DNA from: Cysteiniphilum litorale
GTDB taxonomy: Bacteria > Pseudomonadota > Gammaproteobacteria > Francisellales > Francisellaceae
Reading direction: 5' to 3'
Length of the DNA: 44,254 nt
Assembly (NCBI RefSeq): GCF_003428165.1
Contig: NZ_QLIQ01000025.1
Span: 1 to 44,254, forward strand
Shown here one piece after another: positions 27,556 to 37,208 of the stretch; the stretch's first letter is position 1, and every line of letters starts with the position of its first letter. The notes below the pieces were generated by a model that ran no database searches, was not told the origin of the DNA, and saw only the letters and a program-made list of their open reading frames with translations. Both the position numbers and the translations under genes were made by a program.

Positions 27556-28128
27556 CTAGTCTTTAATAGCACCACTGGCTTTAATCGCCTTATAGGCGGC
27601 AGATAAGTATAACCACATTGAGTAAACCGTTAGGATAACGGCAATATATAACAATACAAATCCCAAAATAACCCAGATATTACCTAAGTCTTTTGGCTTT
27701 AATAATAAAATAAAAATTGCTGCCATTTGTGCTGCTGTTTTCACCTTACCAACAAAAGAAACCTTAACCACTGAGCGTTGACCAATTTCTGCCATCCATT
27801 CACGTAATGCTGACACAATAATCTCGCGACAAATAATAATAATCGCAGGTAACGCCACCCATGGATACGGATAAAGTGCAATTAACAACCCAAGTGCTGT
27901 TGCAACCATTAACTTATCTGCAACCGGATCTAAGAAAGCACCCAGTTTTGTCGTCTGCTGAAAGTAACGTGCGAGAAATCCATCTAACCAATCGGTTAGC
28001 GCTGCTAATAAAAACAAAGTGGCACTAACGCCATGATGATGCGGAAAAGGAACATAAAATGCCACGACTAAAAAAGGAATTAGCAATATCCGTAGCATGG
28101 TTAATATATTTGGCACTGTCCAGATCAT
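27556..28128 (-). CDS. pgsA: CDP-diacylglycerol--glycerol-3-phosphate 3-phosphatidyltransferase
   Basis: Makes phosphatidylglycerophosphate at the inner membrane. The 190-residue protein starts MIWTVPNILTMLRILLIPF as in the family. It has the CDP-alcohol phosphotransferase motif DWLDGFLARYFQQTTKLG plus AFLDPVADK (D..DG..AR...G...D...D). The frame is open upstream to a TTG at 28191, but the conserved start is the ATG at 28128. It is the last gene of the carA-dut-pgsA run. Confidence 0.95.
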   Translation of the reverse strand: MIWTVPNILTMLRILLIPFLVVAFYVPFPHHHGVSATLFLLAALTDWLDGFLARYFQQTTKLGAFLDPVADKLMVATALGLLIALYPYPWVALPAIIIICREIIVSALREWMAEIGQRSVVKVSFVGKVKTAAQMAAIFILLLKPKDLGNIWVILGFVLLYIAVILTVYSMWLYLSAAYKAIKASGAIKD

Positions 28129-28197
28129 CTTCGTTACAACCCTTTTCTTAGCTGACGTTGTCAGTGTAGCAAAGCACTTAGCTTGCGACAAGTTTGT

Positions 28198-28653
28198 TTA
28201 TACCCCAGTATGACCAAAACCGCCCACACCGCGCGTGGTTTGACCACCAAATTCTTCAACCGAGACAAAGTTTGCTTGAACCACGGGGACAATTACCAAT
28301 TGCGCAAAACGCATTAATGGCTCAATGGTAATGACATCATTTGATCGGTTCCAACAAGAAACCATTAGTTCGCCTTGATAATCCGAATCAATCAAGCCAA
28401 CACTATTACCTAAGATCAGTCCCTTTTTATGCCCCAAACCAGATCGCGGCAAAATCATGCCAGCAAGTCCTTGATTTGCAATATGAATTGCAATTCCCGT
28501 TGGCACCAACTCACACTGTCCTGGACTTAACTGAATATCTTCTTCAATTGCAGCTCTTAGATCAATCGCTGCAGAGCCTGTTGTACCATATTCAGGAAGC
28601 GCGGCGAAAATTTCAGGTCGTAATAACTTTAATTCAATCGTTGTTTGCATCAT
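28198..28653 (-). CDS. dut: Deoxyuridine 5'-triphosphate nucleotidohydrolase
   Basis: Hydrolyses dUTP to dUMP as a trimer. All five motifs are present in 151 residues: [41 protein letters not shown] and the C-terminal [11 protein letters not shown]. It starts eight bases after carA. The first two codons are both ATG; either could serve. Confidence 0.97.
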   Translation of the reverse strand: MMQTTIELKLLRPEIFAALPEYGTTGSAAIDLRAAIEEDIQLSPGQCELVPTGIAIHIANQGLAGMILPRSGLGHKKGLILGNSVGLIDSDYQGELMVSCWNRSNDVITIEPLMRFAQLVIVPVVQANFVSVEEFGGQTTRGVGGFGHTGV

Positions 28654-28661
28654 ATCACCAC

Positions 28662-29714
28662 CTATAGCTGCTCGACAAATCGATCAAAAAGCCATGCCGT
28701 ATCAACGGGACCTGGTCCTGCCTCAGGGTGGAACTGCACCGATGAGTATGGCAGCTCCTTATGCTTGATCCCTTGAATGGTATTGTCATTAAGGTTTCTA
28801 AACCAGACTTCCCAATTCTCAGGCATCGTTGATTCATCTACTGCAAAGCCGTGGTTTTGCGAAGTTAGATAACTACGGTTACTTCCTTCTAATAAACAAG
28901 GATGATTCTGCGCGCGATGCCCAAACTTAAGCTTATAGGTTTTAGCACCAATCGCAATGCCCATAATTTGTGAACCTAAACAAATGCCAAAAATTGGTTT
29001 TTGTGGCGCTTTATCCATTGCTTCTTTTAACACTTTAGCAGTCGTTTGACAACGCGCTGGATCCCCTGGACCATTTGAAATAAATACACCATCATAAGAC
29101 TCTTTGGTGTAATCATAATCATAAGGCACACGCTTCAACGTTAAATTAGAATACTCACATAGGTAACGCCAAATATTTGCCTTCATACCACAGTCAACAA
29201 CGATGACTGTTTTATCACCTGCGCCATGCACAACAGGCTTATCAATCGTTACTTCCGCAACTAAATCAAGATCACTAATATTGGGATACTTTTTTGGCAG
29301 CTCTTGACCTACGACAATAGCACCTGAAACAACACCATGATGGCGCAAAACTTTAGTTAAGGCACGTGTGTCAATATCAGCAATAATCGGTGTATTATAT
29401 TTTTCACACCATGCTTGCAATGATGACTCGCCTTGGACACGCGCATAAAAGGGTGCCAATTCTGAGACAATAATACCCGCGGCATGAATCTGATCGGACT
29501 CCCAATGCGCTTGGTTTTCAACACCATAGTTACCAATCATCGGATAGGTAAAGCAGACAATCTGCCCTTTATATGAAGGATCAGTTAATACTTCTGTATA
29601 CCCTACCATGCCTGTATTGAATACAATCTCTCCGTAATTAATGCCTTTAACCCATGTTGGTACTTTGCCCTCAAATACTTCCCCGGTCTGTAAAACAAGC
29701 TTTGCTGGAATCAT
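28662..29714 (-). CDS. carA: Carbamoyl-phosphate synthase small subunit
   Basis: The glutaminase subunit that feeds ammonia to CarB. The 350 residues hold the small-subunit domain ([22 protein letters not shown]) and a class I glutamine amidotransferase domain with the Cys in [11 protein letters not shown] and the His-Glu pair in [12 protein letters not shown]. The usual CLGHQ reads CLGSQ here. Upstream is an AAGGTGA ribosome site and a TATAGAAT-like -10. It is followed by dut rather than carB, which is not in the window; CarB must be encoded elsewhere. Confidence 0.94.
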   Translation of the reverse strand: MIPAKLVLQTGEVFEGKVPTWVKGINYGEIVFNTGMVGYTEVLTDPSYKGQIVCFTYPMIGNYGVENQAHWESDQIHAAGIIVSELAPFYARVQGESSLQAWCEKYNTPIIADIDTRALTKVLRHHGVVSGAIVVGQELPKKYPNISDLDLVAEVTIDKPVVHGAGDKTVIVVDCGMKANIWRYLCEYSNLTLKRVPYDYDYTKESYDGVFISNGPGDPARCQTTAKVLKEAMDKAPQKPIFGICLGSQIMGIAIGAKTYKLKFGHRAQNHPCLLEGSNRSYLTSQNHGFAVDESTMPENWEVWFRNLNDNTIQGIKHKELPYSSVQFHPEAGPGPVDTAWLFDRFVEQL

Positions 29715-29854
29715 GAAAAATCACCTTGATTGAAGTTGATCTATTCTATACATATCACAAAGCATTTTACAGTATTTATTCCATTGAATTTCTCGTTCTT
29801 TTGAATTAGTAGCTTGCACATAAAGTGCAACAGTTTTTAGATTTTTCAACTACT

Positions 29855-31318
29855 TTAGATTTTTTGCTTTCTGACGAAATACATTACCAAAGAGATAATG
29901 ATCAATACTATACAAGCAATTGCTGAAACCTTAGTAATCGCACCAAAGACATTATAGTAGTTACTGGCACTTTTAACCAAAAAGTCACCCGCAGTTTTGA
30001 CCGTTTCAACACTTGTCAAGGTAGCAATTTCTGCTGCGGCATAATTGGCAATTGATCCTGTGATCAACATATAAAGACCTGCCAGAAAACCAACCGAACC
30101 GCCTGGGTTTAAACGTGTGATCTCAGATAAAGCAACGGGATCGACAAACAACTCAGCAAAGCCAATAACTGCCATACCAACAACGACCCACATCATTGAA
30201 GCATGCCCGTCTGTGGTCGCTGCAATTTTCGCCCCCATCATAATCATAAAAAAGCCAAAGGTTAGAAATAATAAGCCAAACGTAATTTTAAATAACGCAC
30301 TTAATCTAACACCTGCTTTGATCAGCCAATACCAAACGTATGACATGATCACACCACCAATCAAGATCGCAAATGGATTAATCGATTGAAAAGCCGCAGC
30401 GGGAATGGTAAATCCATTAAAATCACGAATAACATTACGCTCAATAAACAAGCTAATCGAGCTACCGCCTTGCTGATCAAATGCCCAGAAAATCAAACCA
30501 AAAATCATAAAAAAGCAAATTGCCAACAATGATCTTTTATCTTTACCATCAAGTTTAATAAACAAGAAAAATAAAAAATAAAGGCTAACGATGACACAAG
30601 CAAGCAAAATCCAACCGGCAAATAAATAATACAAGGCAAAGCTAAAAAACACTGCGGCAAGTGCGATTAATAAAACGGTAATTGGTAATACTTTGATACT
30701 CAGCAGGCCTTTTTCTTTTAATGCTCTCCACTGCGGATCATTGCCAGCAACAAAATGTTTGCGCCCTGTCATAAAGATCACCAAACCAATTGCCATGCCA
30801 ATTGCTGCTAATAAGAAACCATAATGCCAACCCCATGTTTGCGCTGCCCATGCGCATAAGATCGGTGAAATAAACGAGCCAATGTTGCCGCCAACATACA
30901 TCAAAGCAAAACCACTATCGCGTTTAGTATGCTCTCTCGAGTATGTCGCACCTAAAAGACAAGATACATTAGTTTTAAATAGGCCATAACCACAGATAAT
31001 CAGAGCCAGACCAAAGTACAAACCGCCACCATCTAAACCTAGCACCAAGTGCCCTGCCACCATGGTAGCAGCCCCCAAAAAGGTTGCCCAGTAATATCCT
31101 AAGTAGCGATCTGCAATCGCACCACCGATAATAGGTGTAACATACACAAGCGCTGTATAAGCACCATATAACGCATAGGCATGGTTATCAGTAAATAAAA
31201 GCTTTTGTGTTAAGTAAAGCACCAACAGTGCACGCATACCGTAGTAACTAAAGTACTCCCAGACATTAAGCGCAATAGCGTAATAAAGTGATTTGGGTTG
31301 AGTCTCAATTTGAGTCAT
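29855..31318 (-). CDS. POT/PTR family peptide transporter-like MFS protein
   Basis: A 487-residue proton-dependent oligopeptide transporter family member with 14 or so helices. The family blocks GGAIADRYLGYYWATFLGA and FALMYVGGNIGSFISPIL are clear. The helix-1 coupling motif ExxERFxYYG, expected at about residue 17, reads NVWEYFSYYG, so the first Glu and the Arg are replaced by Asn and Tyr. Substrate is probably di/tripeptides or amino-acid derivatives, but coupling may differ. The 140-base gap to carA has a short hairpin (TTGCAC/GTGCAA) and nothing else. Confidence 0.88.
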   Translation of the reverse strand: MTQIETQPKSLYYAIALNVWEYFSYYGMRALLVLYLTQKLLFTDNHAYALYGAYTALVYVTPIIGGAIADRYLGYYWATFLGAATMVAGHLVLGLDGGGLYFGLALIICGYGLFKTNVSCLLGATYSREHTKRDSGFALMYVGGNIGSFISPILCAWAAQTWGWHYGFLLAAIGMAIGLVIFMTGRKHFVAGNDPQWRALKEKGLLSIKVLPITVLLIALAAVFFSFALYYLFAGWILLACVIVSLYFLFFLFIKLDGKDKRSLLAICFFMIFGLIFWAFDQQGGSSISLFIERNVIRDFNGFTIPAAAFQSINPFAILIGGVIMSYVWYWLIKAGVRLSALFKITFGLLFLTFGFFMIMMGAKIAATTDGHASMMWVVVGMAVIGFAELFVDPVALSEITRLNPGGSVGFLAGLYMLITGSIANYAAAEIATLTSVETVKTAGDFLVKSASNYYNVFGAITKVSAIACIVLIIISLVMYFVRKQKI

Positions 31319-31481
31319 ATAAATTCCCTGATAACCATGTAGAGAAAATAGAATATCAAAGATTTAACAAAAAACTATTAAAATCATGAAGTTTTAGCGC
31401 CATCATATGTTTTGATTTTACATAATAAGAATTCTAGATATACTGCCAAGTCTTGATTAATGACAAAACATGGAGGCTTAT

Positions 31482-31685
31482 ATGCTCGTTAGCTTTTTAA
31501 TTTCATTATTAGCCTCGATAATTATTACTTGGCTTGCTGCACGCGCTTTATTTCGCCTAAATATAAAAAAAGGTCAATCGCTTACCAAAAGGGATCAATA
31601 CTTTAATGCCGTTATTTGCGGTTTTGTTTTTTTCTGTGTCAGCTGTTTTGTTTATGCACTACTGATTAATAGCGTTTTTCACTAA
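31482..31685 (+). CDS. Small two-helix membrane protein, unknown
   Basis: A 67-residue protein with two membrane helices (residues 2-24 and 43-63) joined by a basic, polar loop (NIKKGQSLTKRDQYF). The start at 31482 is set by GGAGG five bases ahead; the ATG at 31470 lies before that site and lacks one. Its 3' end overlaps the convergent FUSC gene by 20 bases. No family recognised. Confidence 0.6.
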   Translation: MLVSFLISLLASIIITWLAARALFRLNIKKGQSLTKRDQYFNAVICGFVFFCVSCFVYALLINSVFH

Positions 31686-32712
31686 TCAGATTGTGATTCT
31701 CTTCAATCATCCGCATTGTATCAATAAGCTTTTTAAACGAGAACATCACAACACTGGCATGCCGCAACTCACTTTGAATACTCATTGACTGACTAAAGGT
31801 CTTAAGGAGTTCCTCTAGCTTAGTAATGATTTTTTGATGCTCCCCTTGGTCAAAAACATTCTTTTTAAAGCTGATGCTCATAATTTTAAAAGTATGATTG
31901 ATCTCATCATATAACGCCTTAAACGCAGGGTTTTGCTGAAATTTCTCCCGTTTTTCTGGATAGGTTTCAATATAATCATAAATGACACTGGTATAACGAT
32001 ATAACTGTCGCAAATGGCGCGTTGTCACTTTTAACAATTTAAGATCAATATTTGGTTTTTCATGCATTATCTCTTTTTGTAATGCGATTTGCTTTGAAAA
32101 ATGACTAAATATTTCAACCAAGACATCGTCATAGTCACCACCGGCAAAGAGCCGATTGTTTAACGAAGCAATACAGTTAACGGTATCACAAAAAGATTGA
32201 TTTATGCGTTTGTAAGCGTGTATAGGAAAAAAATACCGATTAACAATGATCGCAATAGTAATACCAATCAGCACTTCAAGTGTACGGTAACAGGCGGTTG
32301 CTAAACTTACATCACTACTAAACAAAATGATAGCAACCGTCACAGCCCCCAAAACACCAGCATAGGTATATTTACTGGAATTTGTTGCTGTAAAAACACC
32401 GATAGCAATAATGCCAAGCCCTAAAATGAGCTGAACCATCGACATCTCAGGGAAAATCAAAACCACAATGATTGAGCATATTGAGCCAATAAGAGTTCCT
32501 AAAAATCTCATTTTGGCTTTTTCTAATGCCCCCCCTAAATTCGGCTGACTTGACATGACCACCAAAACAGTAATCACAATCCACGCATACATCTGTCCAA
32601 CATTAAGCCACTCACCCAATAAATGCCCCACCAAATAGGCAATAGCACTAGCAACAACTGCCTTTAATGCATTGATCAATGAGTAGCGCTTACTATAAAG
32701 TAAATTCGTCAT
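31666..32712 (-). CDS. FUSC family membrane protein (aromatic acid exporter-like)
   Basis: A 348-residue protein with six N-terminal helices in the FUSC pattern: ALKAVVASAIAYLVGHLLGE, AWIVITVLVVMSSQPNLGGA, then AKMRFLGTLIGSICSIIVVL. A long soluble helical part follows from about residue 165. FUSC proteins such as AaeB and YccS are linked to efflux of aromatic acids or other stress compounds. No partner membrane-fusion gene is adjacent. Confidence 0.82.
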   Translation of the reverse strand: MTNLLYSKRYSLINALKAVVASAIAYLVGHLLGEWLNVGQMYAWIVITVLVVMSSQPNLGGALEKAKMRFLGTLIGSICSIIVVLIFPEMSMVQLILGLGIIAIGVFTATNSSKYTYAGVLGAVTVAIILFSSDVSLATACYRTLEVLIGITIAIIVNRYFFPIHAYKRINQSFCDTVNCIASLNNRLFAGGDYDDVLVEIFSHFSKQIALQKEIMHEKPNIDLKLLKVTTRHLRQLYRYTSVIYDYIETYPEKREKFQQNPAFKALYDEINHTFKIMSISFKKNVFDQGEHQKIITKLEELLKTFSQSMSIQSELRHASVVMFSFKKLIDTMRMIEENHNLISEKRY

Positions 32713-32831
32713 CGTAATAAATCTCCCTTAAGTGTAATGTAAACAGTATAGCGCTAAATATTGCACGGTTTTAGATGACAAGCAAAATGGTATTGTTATC
32801 ATAAGCTTATTTTTTAGTGATAGGAATTAAC

Positions 32832-34178
32832 ATGAACCCAACTACAACGATACGTTCAGCGCTGTACGCTTTAAGCATCGTCGCTGCCAGTATTGGCGTG
32901 TTTATCTATTGGCAGATTAGCAGCTATCCACAAGCATTCAATAACATTGCCTTTGTTTTTGCGTATGCAGTGATGCTGATATTAATCAGCATGCCGCTTT
33001 TCGTCTCTGAAACCATCTCTGGATTTTTAAGTAAAAAGCCGCTAACAGGGAGCCTGTATTTTGCTGCGCGTTCACAGCGTTTACGCTTCATTGGGCTCTT
33101 ATCGATGGTGCTTGCAGCGATTTTACTGATCATGGTAATCGCACGCATATCGGTGACAAGCTCAAGTCTTGTCTATACCAGTTTTTGGTATACAACGCAT
33201 TCGGCAGAAAAAACACTGCATCTTATTGACAATTACACCTTACTGATTGGTATTACTTTTAGCGCCATTATCGTGATCATTATTGGCTTCTCACAGACAC
33301 GCGAGCGTTTTTTAAAACTAAGCTCAGCATTTGCCACTCTTGGTCTTGCCTGTTTAATTGGCTTATTTATCATGAATGCGCTGACTTTTAACACTAGCCT
33401 TACAACGAGTGCTTTTTTCACACCTAATTTTCATTTACTGGCATCAATCGATGTCTGGGAATCAGCATTAAGCCTTTCACTCTTCTCAGGGCTCATTGGT
33501 TTAGGTGTTAACTCCGTACTTGGCATGTATTTCAATGCACAATGCTCTATTCGACGCTTTAGCTGGTCGTTTGTTATTGGCAGCATTATAACAGTCATCA
33601 TCATTATGCTCATGCAAAGCCTATATACCAACAGCAGTCGATCCGCTTCTGATGTATTAGGTTTTCAATACGCTTATACACTCAACTTATTAGCCTTTGG
33701 TATGTTTTTCTTTTGTTTACTCACCACGGCTTTACTGCTTTGCCAAACCTTTAAGGGCTTAAACACATCCACCACAAAGCATAAGTGGTATGTTTATCTG
33801 CCGTTTTTTATCTTGCTTTTGGCTGCATCCATCATCTATCAACACGTATTAGCAGACAAAGTACACGAAGTCATTCAATCCGAGCTTATTATTAGCCTTA
33901 TTCTTTTTATTGCTTATATTGAGATTCTCATTTTCGGCTGGATTTGCGATGCGCAGAAGTTAAGTTACCAATTACATAAAGCCACAAAAATCAAACTCTC
34001 TGCACTGTATAATTTAAGCTTGCGCCTGATTGCACCAAGTGCCATTCTGACAGTTTTTGCCCATAAAATATTAAGCATTTTTGTCACTATGCATTGGCTC
34101 TCCATCATTGGCATTTTTATTTTATCGCTTATTTTTACCGTCATTCTTGGTAGTTTTTTACATCGCAAGTTCCAGTAA
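32832..34178 (+). CDS. Diverged neurotransmitter:sodium symporter (NSS)-like membrane protein
   Basis: A 448-residue protein with about twelve helices. The layout and several segments recall NSS/LeuT transporters: AYAVMLILISMPLFVSETIS for helix 2, DVWESALSLSLFSGLIGLGV for helix 6, and a C-terminal FGWICDAQKLSYQLHKAT then LSLRLIAPSAILTVFAHKI. The helix-1 ion and substrate motif GLGNIWRFP is not kept; the matching stretch is SIGVFIYWQISSYP. It may be a non-transporting or differently coupled relative. The call rests on my alignment by eye. Start at 32832 follows AGGA; a GTG five codons earlier is possible. Confidence 0.55.
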   Translation: MNPTTTIRSALYALSIVAASIGVFIYWQISSYPQAFNNIAFVFAYAVMLILISMPLFVSETISGFLSKKPLTGSLYFAARSQRLRFIGLLSMVLAAILLIMVIARISVTSSSLVYTSFWYTTHSAEKTLHLIDNYTLLIGITFSAIIVIIIGFSQTRERFLKLSSAFATLGLACLIGLFIMNALTFNTSLTTSAFFTPNFHLLASIDVWESALSLSLFSGLIGLGVNSVLGMYFNAQCSIRRFSWSFVIGSIITVIIIMLMQSLYTNSSRSASDVLGFQYAYTLNLLAFGMFFFCLLTTALLLCQTFKGLNTSTTKHKWYVYLPFFILLLAASIIYQHVLADKVHEVIQSELIISLILFIAYIEILIFGWICDAQKLSYQLHKATKIKLSALYNLSLRLIAPSAILTVFAHKILSIFVTMHWLSIIGIFILSLIFTVILGSFLHRKFQ

Positions 34179-34243
34179 TCTGCTTGACCTTAAAAGCAAT
34201 GACAATTATCCTCAACGACTTACTTGAAGATCAAATCACAAAA

Positions 34244-35215
34244 ATGTTAACACTTAAGCAAATTCAACAGTTATCGGCAGATGACATCCAACAAAACAAT
34301 CAAGTCATCATTGACCAACTAAGCTCCGATGTCGTTTTAATTAATCAAATTAGCCAATACATTATCCACAGTGGTGGTAAACGTTTGCGCCCATTATTAC
34401 TGATGCTTGTCGCTCGCGCCCTTGATTATAAAGGGCAAAATCATACTAAAGCCGCGGCTATTATTGAGTTTATTCACACAGCCACATTATTGCATGATGA
34501 TGTGGTTGATGAGTCTGAGTTGCGTCGTGGCAAAGAGACTGCCAACAATGTCTTTGGCAATGCCGCTTCAGTCCTAACGGGTGATTTTCTTTACTCGCGT
34601 GCCTTTCAGATGATGGTGGAGTTAAATCAAATGCAGATTATGCAGATCTTGGCAGATGCCACCAACAAAATCGCTGAAGGTGAAGTATTGCAACTATTAA
34701 ACTGCAACAATCCAGATATTACTGAAGCGCAATATGTGCAAGTTATTTATTGCAAAACCGCAAAACTATTTGAAGCGGCTTGTGATGTTGCCAGTATTCT
34801 GGCAGATGCCAGTGACAGTGAGCAAAAAGCATTACATCAATATGGTGTGCATCTTGGTAATGCGTTTCAGATTGCAGATGACGTGCTTGATTATATTGCC
34901 GATAGTGAGACACTTGGCAAAAACATTGGCGATGATTTAGCCGAGGGCAAAACAACACTACCTGTGATTTATGCACTCAAAAATGCACAAACTGAAGATC
35001 AACAACTTATTCGTCAAGCGATTGAGCAAGGTCACCACCCTAAGATGGCAAAGATTATTGATATTATTAAGCATAGCGGTGCGATTGAGTATGCTGTTAG
35101 CAAAGCGCAACAAGCCGCTCAATCGGCGATTGATTCGCTAGATATACTCACTGAATCTAAATACAAAAATGCACTGATTGCACTAGCGCATATTGCCGTT
35201 GAACGTACACACTAA
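34244..35215 (+). CDS. ispB: Octaprenyl diphosphate synthase
   Basis: Makes the ubiquinone side-chain precursor from FPP and IPP. The 323-residue form from MLTLKQIQQLSADDIQ equals the E. coli length. The two aspartate motifs are LLHDDVVDE (about residue 84) and IADDVLDY (about 210); SGGKRLRPLLL binds IPP, and AEGEVLQLL is a family block. The frame opens 20 codons earlier, and an ATG at 34199 is an alternative, but the conserved start is at 34244. Confidence 0.95.
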   Translation: MLTLKQIQQLSADDIQQNNQVIIDQLSSDVVLINQISQYIIHSGGKRLRPLLLMLVARALDYKGQNHTKAAAIIEFIHTATLLHDDVVDESELRRGKETANNVFGNAASVLTGDFLYSRAFQMMVELNQMQIMQILADATNKIAEGEVLQLLNCNNPDITEAQYVQVIYCKTAKLFEAACDVASILADASDSEQKALHQYGVHLGNAFQIADDVLDYIADSETLGKNIGDDLAEGKTTLPVIYALKNAQTEDQQLIRQAIEQGHHPKMAKIIDIIKHSGAIEYAVSKAQQAAQSAIDSLDILTESKYKNALIALAHIAVERTH

Positions 35216-35227
35216 CAGCTCAAAATT

Positions 35228-35683
35228 ATGCCTTCTAAGTCTTTACGTGATAATTTCTGGCACTTATATCCATTAAAAGCATTAAATGATGCTGAATGGG
35301 AAGCGCTTTGCGATGGCTGTGGTTTATGTTGTCTACATAAACTTCAAGATGATGAAACCGATGAGATCTATTACACCAAAGTTGCCTGCAAGCTTTTAGA
35401 TTGCAGCACCTGCCAATGCACAAATTACTCCAAGCGCAAACAACTGGTACCTGATTGTTTGCAACTGGATTTATATCACCTAAAGCATGCTCAACATTGG
35501 CTGCCTGAGACTTGCGCCTATAAGCGCCGTTATCATGGTAAAACCTTACCTGATTGGCATCCATTGATTACCAAAGATAAAAACAGCGTTCACAAGGCAA
35601 GCGCTTCAGCTTGCGATTTTGCCATTTCTGAGAATGACGTCCGTGGCGATTTGGAAGATTATTTGCTTACTAATTACGATTAA
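35228..35683 (+). CDS. YcgN family cysteine-cluster protein (UPF0260)
   Basis: A 151-residue protein with eight or more clustered cysteines: CDGCGLCCLHKL, VACKLLDCSTCQCTNY and VPDCLQL, plus a later LPETCAYK. The pattern suggests metal or Fe-S binding, and the family (YcgN, YkgJ-related) has no settled function. It starts 12 bases after ispB, so it is probably in the same transcript. Confidence 0.9.
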   Translation: MPSKSLRDNFWHLYPLKALNDAEWEALCDGCGLCCLHKLQDDETDEIYYTKVACKLLDCSTCQCTNYSKRKQLVPDCLQLDLYHLKHAQHWLPETCAYKRRYHGKTLPDWHPLITKDKNSVHKASASACDFAISENDVRGDLEDYLLTNYD

Positions 35684-35707
35684 ATAATGTAAAAAATGGA
35701 TTAAATT

Positions 35708-36799
35708 ATGATTGGACAACATAAATCAACACTAAACACACCCTGCCTTGTGATTGATAAAGATAAACTTGTACAAAACATCAATGACATGCAAGCTTTT
35801 GCCCTTAAACATCACAAATCTGTGCGCCCTCACGCCAAAACGCATAAATGTACTGAAATTGCCAAATTGCAAAGACAACAAGGCGCCATTGGCATATGTG
35901 TCACCAAGGTTAGTGAAGCACTTGTTTTGGCTGAGCATGGCATCACGGGGATTTTGATCACCTCCCCTGTCGTTACAGATAGTAAACTTAATATGCTAAG
36001 CAAGGTGTGCCAACTGGCACCAGATACCATGGTTGTTTGTGATTCATTTGCTAATGCTGAAGAATTAAACCAATTAGCTTTAAATCACTTAAAGCAAAAT
36101 ATGAATGTTATCGTTGATATCGATGCTGGCATTGGACGCACAGGTGTTTCTTTTGAGCATGCTGTAGCACTGGCACGACATATCCATGAATTATCACACC
36201 TGAATTTAAAAGGCATTCAATGCTATGCCGGTCATTTTCAACATATCACTGACTATAACAAACGCCAAGAGGCTTCTTCATTGCTGCTTAAAAAGACTGG
36301 AGAGATTAAAGCGCAAATTGAAGCACAAACAGGACTTAAAAACCTTATTCAAACGGGATCCGGTACGGGCACTTATGCCATAGACTGTAATATTCAATCC
36401 GTCACAGAAATTCAGCCTGGCTCATATACCGTAATGGATAAAGAGTATTTCGATATCGAATCAATCAACAGTTTCCTGCCAGCAATGACGCTTTTAAGCA
36501 CAGTTATCAGTGCTAATCATGATACACATGTCACCGTTGATGCAGGACTTAAAGCGCTCTATAAAGATCCTACCAAACCACAGATTATTAGTCATGATAA
36601 TCTTTATTATGACTGGGACTACTTTGGCGATGAGCATGGCAAAGTTACCGGCAAAGTGCTACCTAAGCTTGGAGACGTGATCGAAATGGTGGTACCACAT
36701 TGTGATCCAACCATTAATTTATTTGATCAGTTTTATATTACAGAAAATGATATTGTTACCGATATCTGGTCAATTAATTTGCGTGGCAAAAGCCAATAA
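35708..36799 (+). CDS. D-threonine aldolase family PLP enzyme (DSD1-like)
   Basis: A 363-residue fold-type III PLP enzyme. It opens with TPCLVIDKDKLVQNINDMQA and has the PLP lysine in VRPHAKTHKCTEIAKLQ, then IDAGIGRTGV, and the PLP-phosphate block QTGSGTGTY. The C-terminal VVPHCDPTINLFDQFYI holds the His and Cys of the metal site found in D-threonine aldolases and D-serine dehydratases. It should cleave or dehydrate a D-beta-hydroxy amino acid; which one cannot be told. It starts 24 bases after ycgN. Confidence 0.85.
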   Translation: MIGQHKSTLNTPCLVIDKDKLVQNINDMQAFALKHHKSVRPHAKTHKCTEIAKLQRQQGAIGICVTKVSEALVLAEHGITGILITSPVVTDSKLNMLSKVCQLAPDTMVVCDSFANAEELNQLALNHLKQNMNVIVDIDAGIGRTGVSFEHAVALARHIHELSHLNLKGIQCYAGHFQHITDYNKRQEASSLLLKKTGEIKAQIEAQTGLKNLIQTGSGTGTYAIDCNIQSVTEIQPGSYTVMDKEYFDIESINSFLPAMTLLSTVISANHDTHVTVDAGLKALYKDPTKPQIISHDNLYYDWDYFGDEHGKVTGKVLPKLGDVIEMVVPHCDPTINLFDQFYITENDIVTDIWSINLRGKSQ

Positions 36800-36842
36800 C
36801 CATAAAATCAATCATAGCAATACATTCGCCCATAATCATCAC

Positions 36843-36867
36843 GTAGGGGCGTATTGCATACGCCCAT
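36843..36867. repeat. REP-like palindrome
   Basis: GGGCGTATTGCATACGCCC is a perfect 8-base stem with a TGC centre, preceded by GTAGG. This short intergenic palindrome is a kind seen dispersed in many genomes. It lies between the aldolase-type gene and mazE. Confidence 0.6.
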
Positions 36868-36911
36868 CAAAATAAACCAATATTCTATCAAGCCATAATA
36901 AATTTCCGACA

Positions 36912-36948
36912 TTGACAAAACAAACATCACATTATAACATTGTTATAA
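36912..36948 (+). promoter_or_regulatory. mazEF promoter with overlapping operator palindrome
   Basis: A consensus -35 box TTGACA (36912-36917) is followed by TATAAC (36933-36938). The latter lies inside a perfect inverted repeat TTATAACATTGTTATAA (36932-36948). MazE-type antitoxins repress their own promoter, so this palindrome is the likely binding site. Confidence 0.65.
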
Positions 36949-36971
36949 CTTCAATCATCAGGAGCAGTCAT

Positions 36972-37208
36972 ATGCAAACTAAATTAAGAGCGATTGGTAA
37001 TAGTGTTGGTATAACCATTCCCGCAAGTGAATTAAAAACGCTATCTGCTCATATTGGCGACACTATTGAAATTAACATTGTCAAAGTGATCAAGACGCCA
37101 CGATCAAGCTGGAATGACGCTAATTTATGGCAAAATGTAAGTCATGAGCCCCTGCACCTGAATGATCTAAGCAATAATGATTTTGATGAGAACGAATGGC
37201 AATGGTAG
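36972..37208 (+). CDS. mazE: MazE-type antitoxin
   Basis: A 78-residue AbrB-fold antitoxin. The N-terminal swapped-hairpin DNA-binding half reads MQTKLRAIGNSVGITIPASE and the acidic C-terminal tail (LNDLSNNDFDENEWQW) should wrap around the toxin. The start at 36972 follows AGGAG; the open frame upstream covers the promoter and is not used. It overlaps mazF by 7-13 bases. Confidence 0.9.
   Translation: MQTKLRAIGNSVGITIPASELKTLSAHIGDTIEINIVKVIKTPRSSWNDANLWQNVSHEPLHLNDLSNNDFDENEWQW

Noticed and set aside
29800-29840. Hairpin TTGCAC/GTGCAA as terminator between the POT gene and carA
   Set aside because: No proper T-run on the POT side, and only a short stem, so it is not called as a terminator.
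32924-33148. 74-codon antisense ORF in the NSS-like gene
   Set aside because: Explained by low stop density opposite a hydrophobic coding frame.
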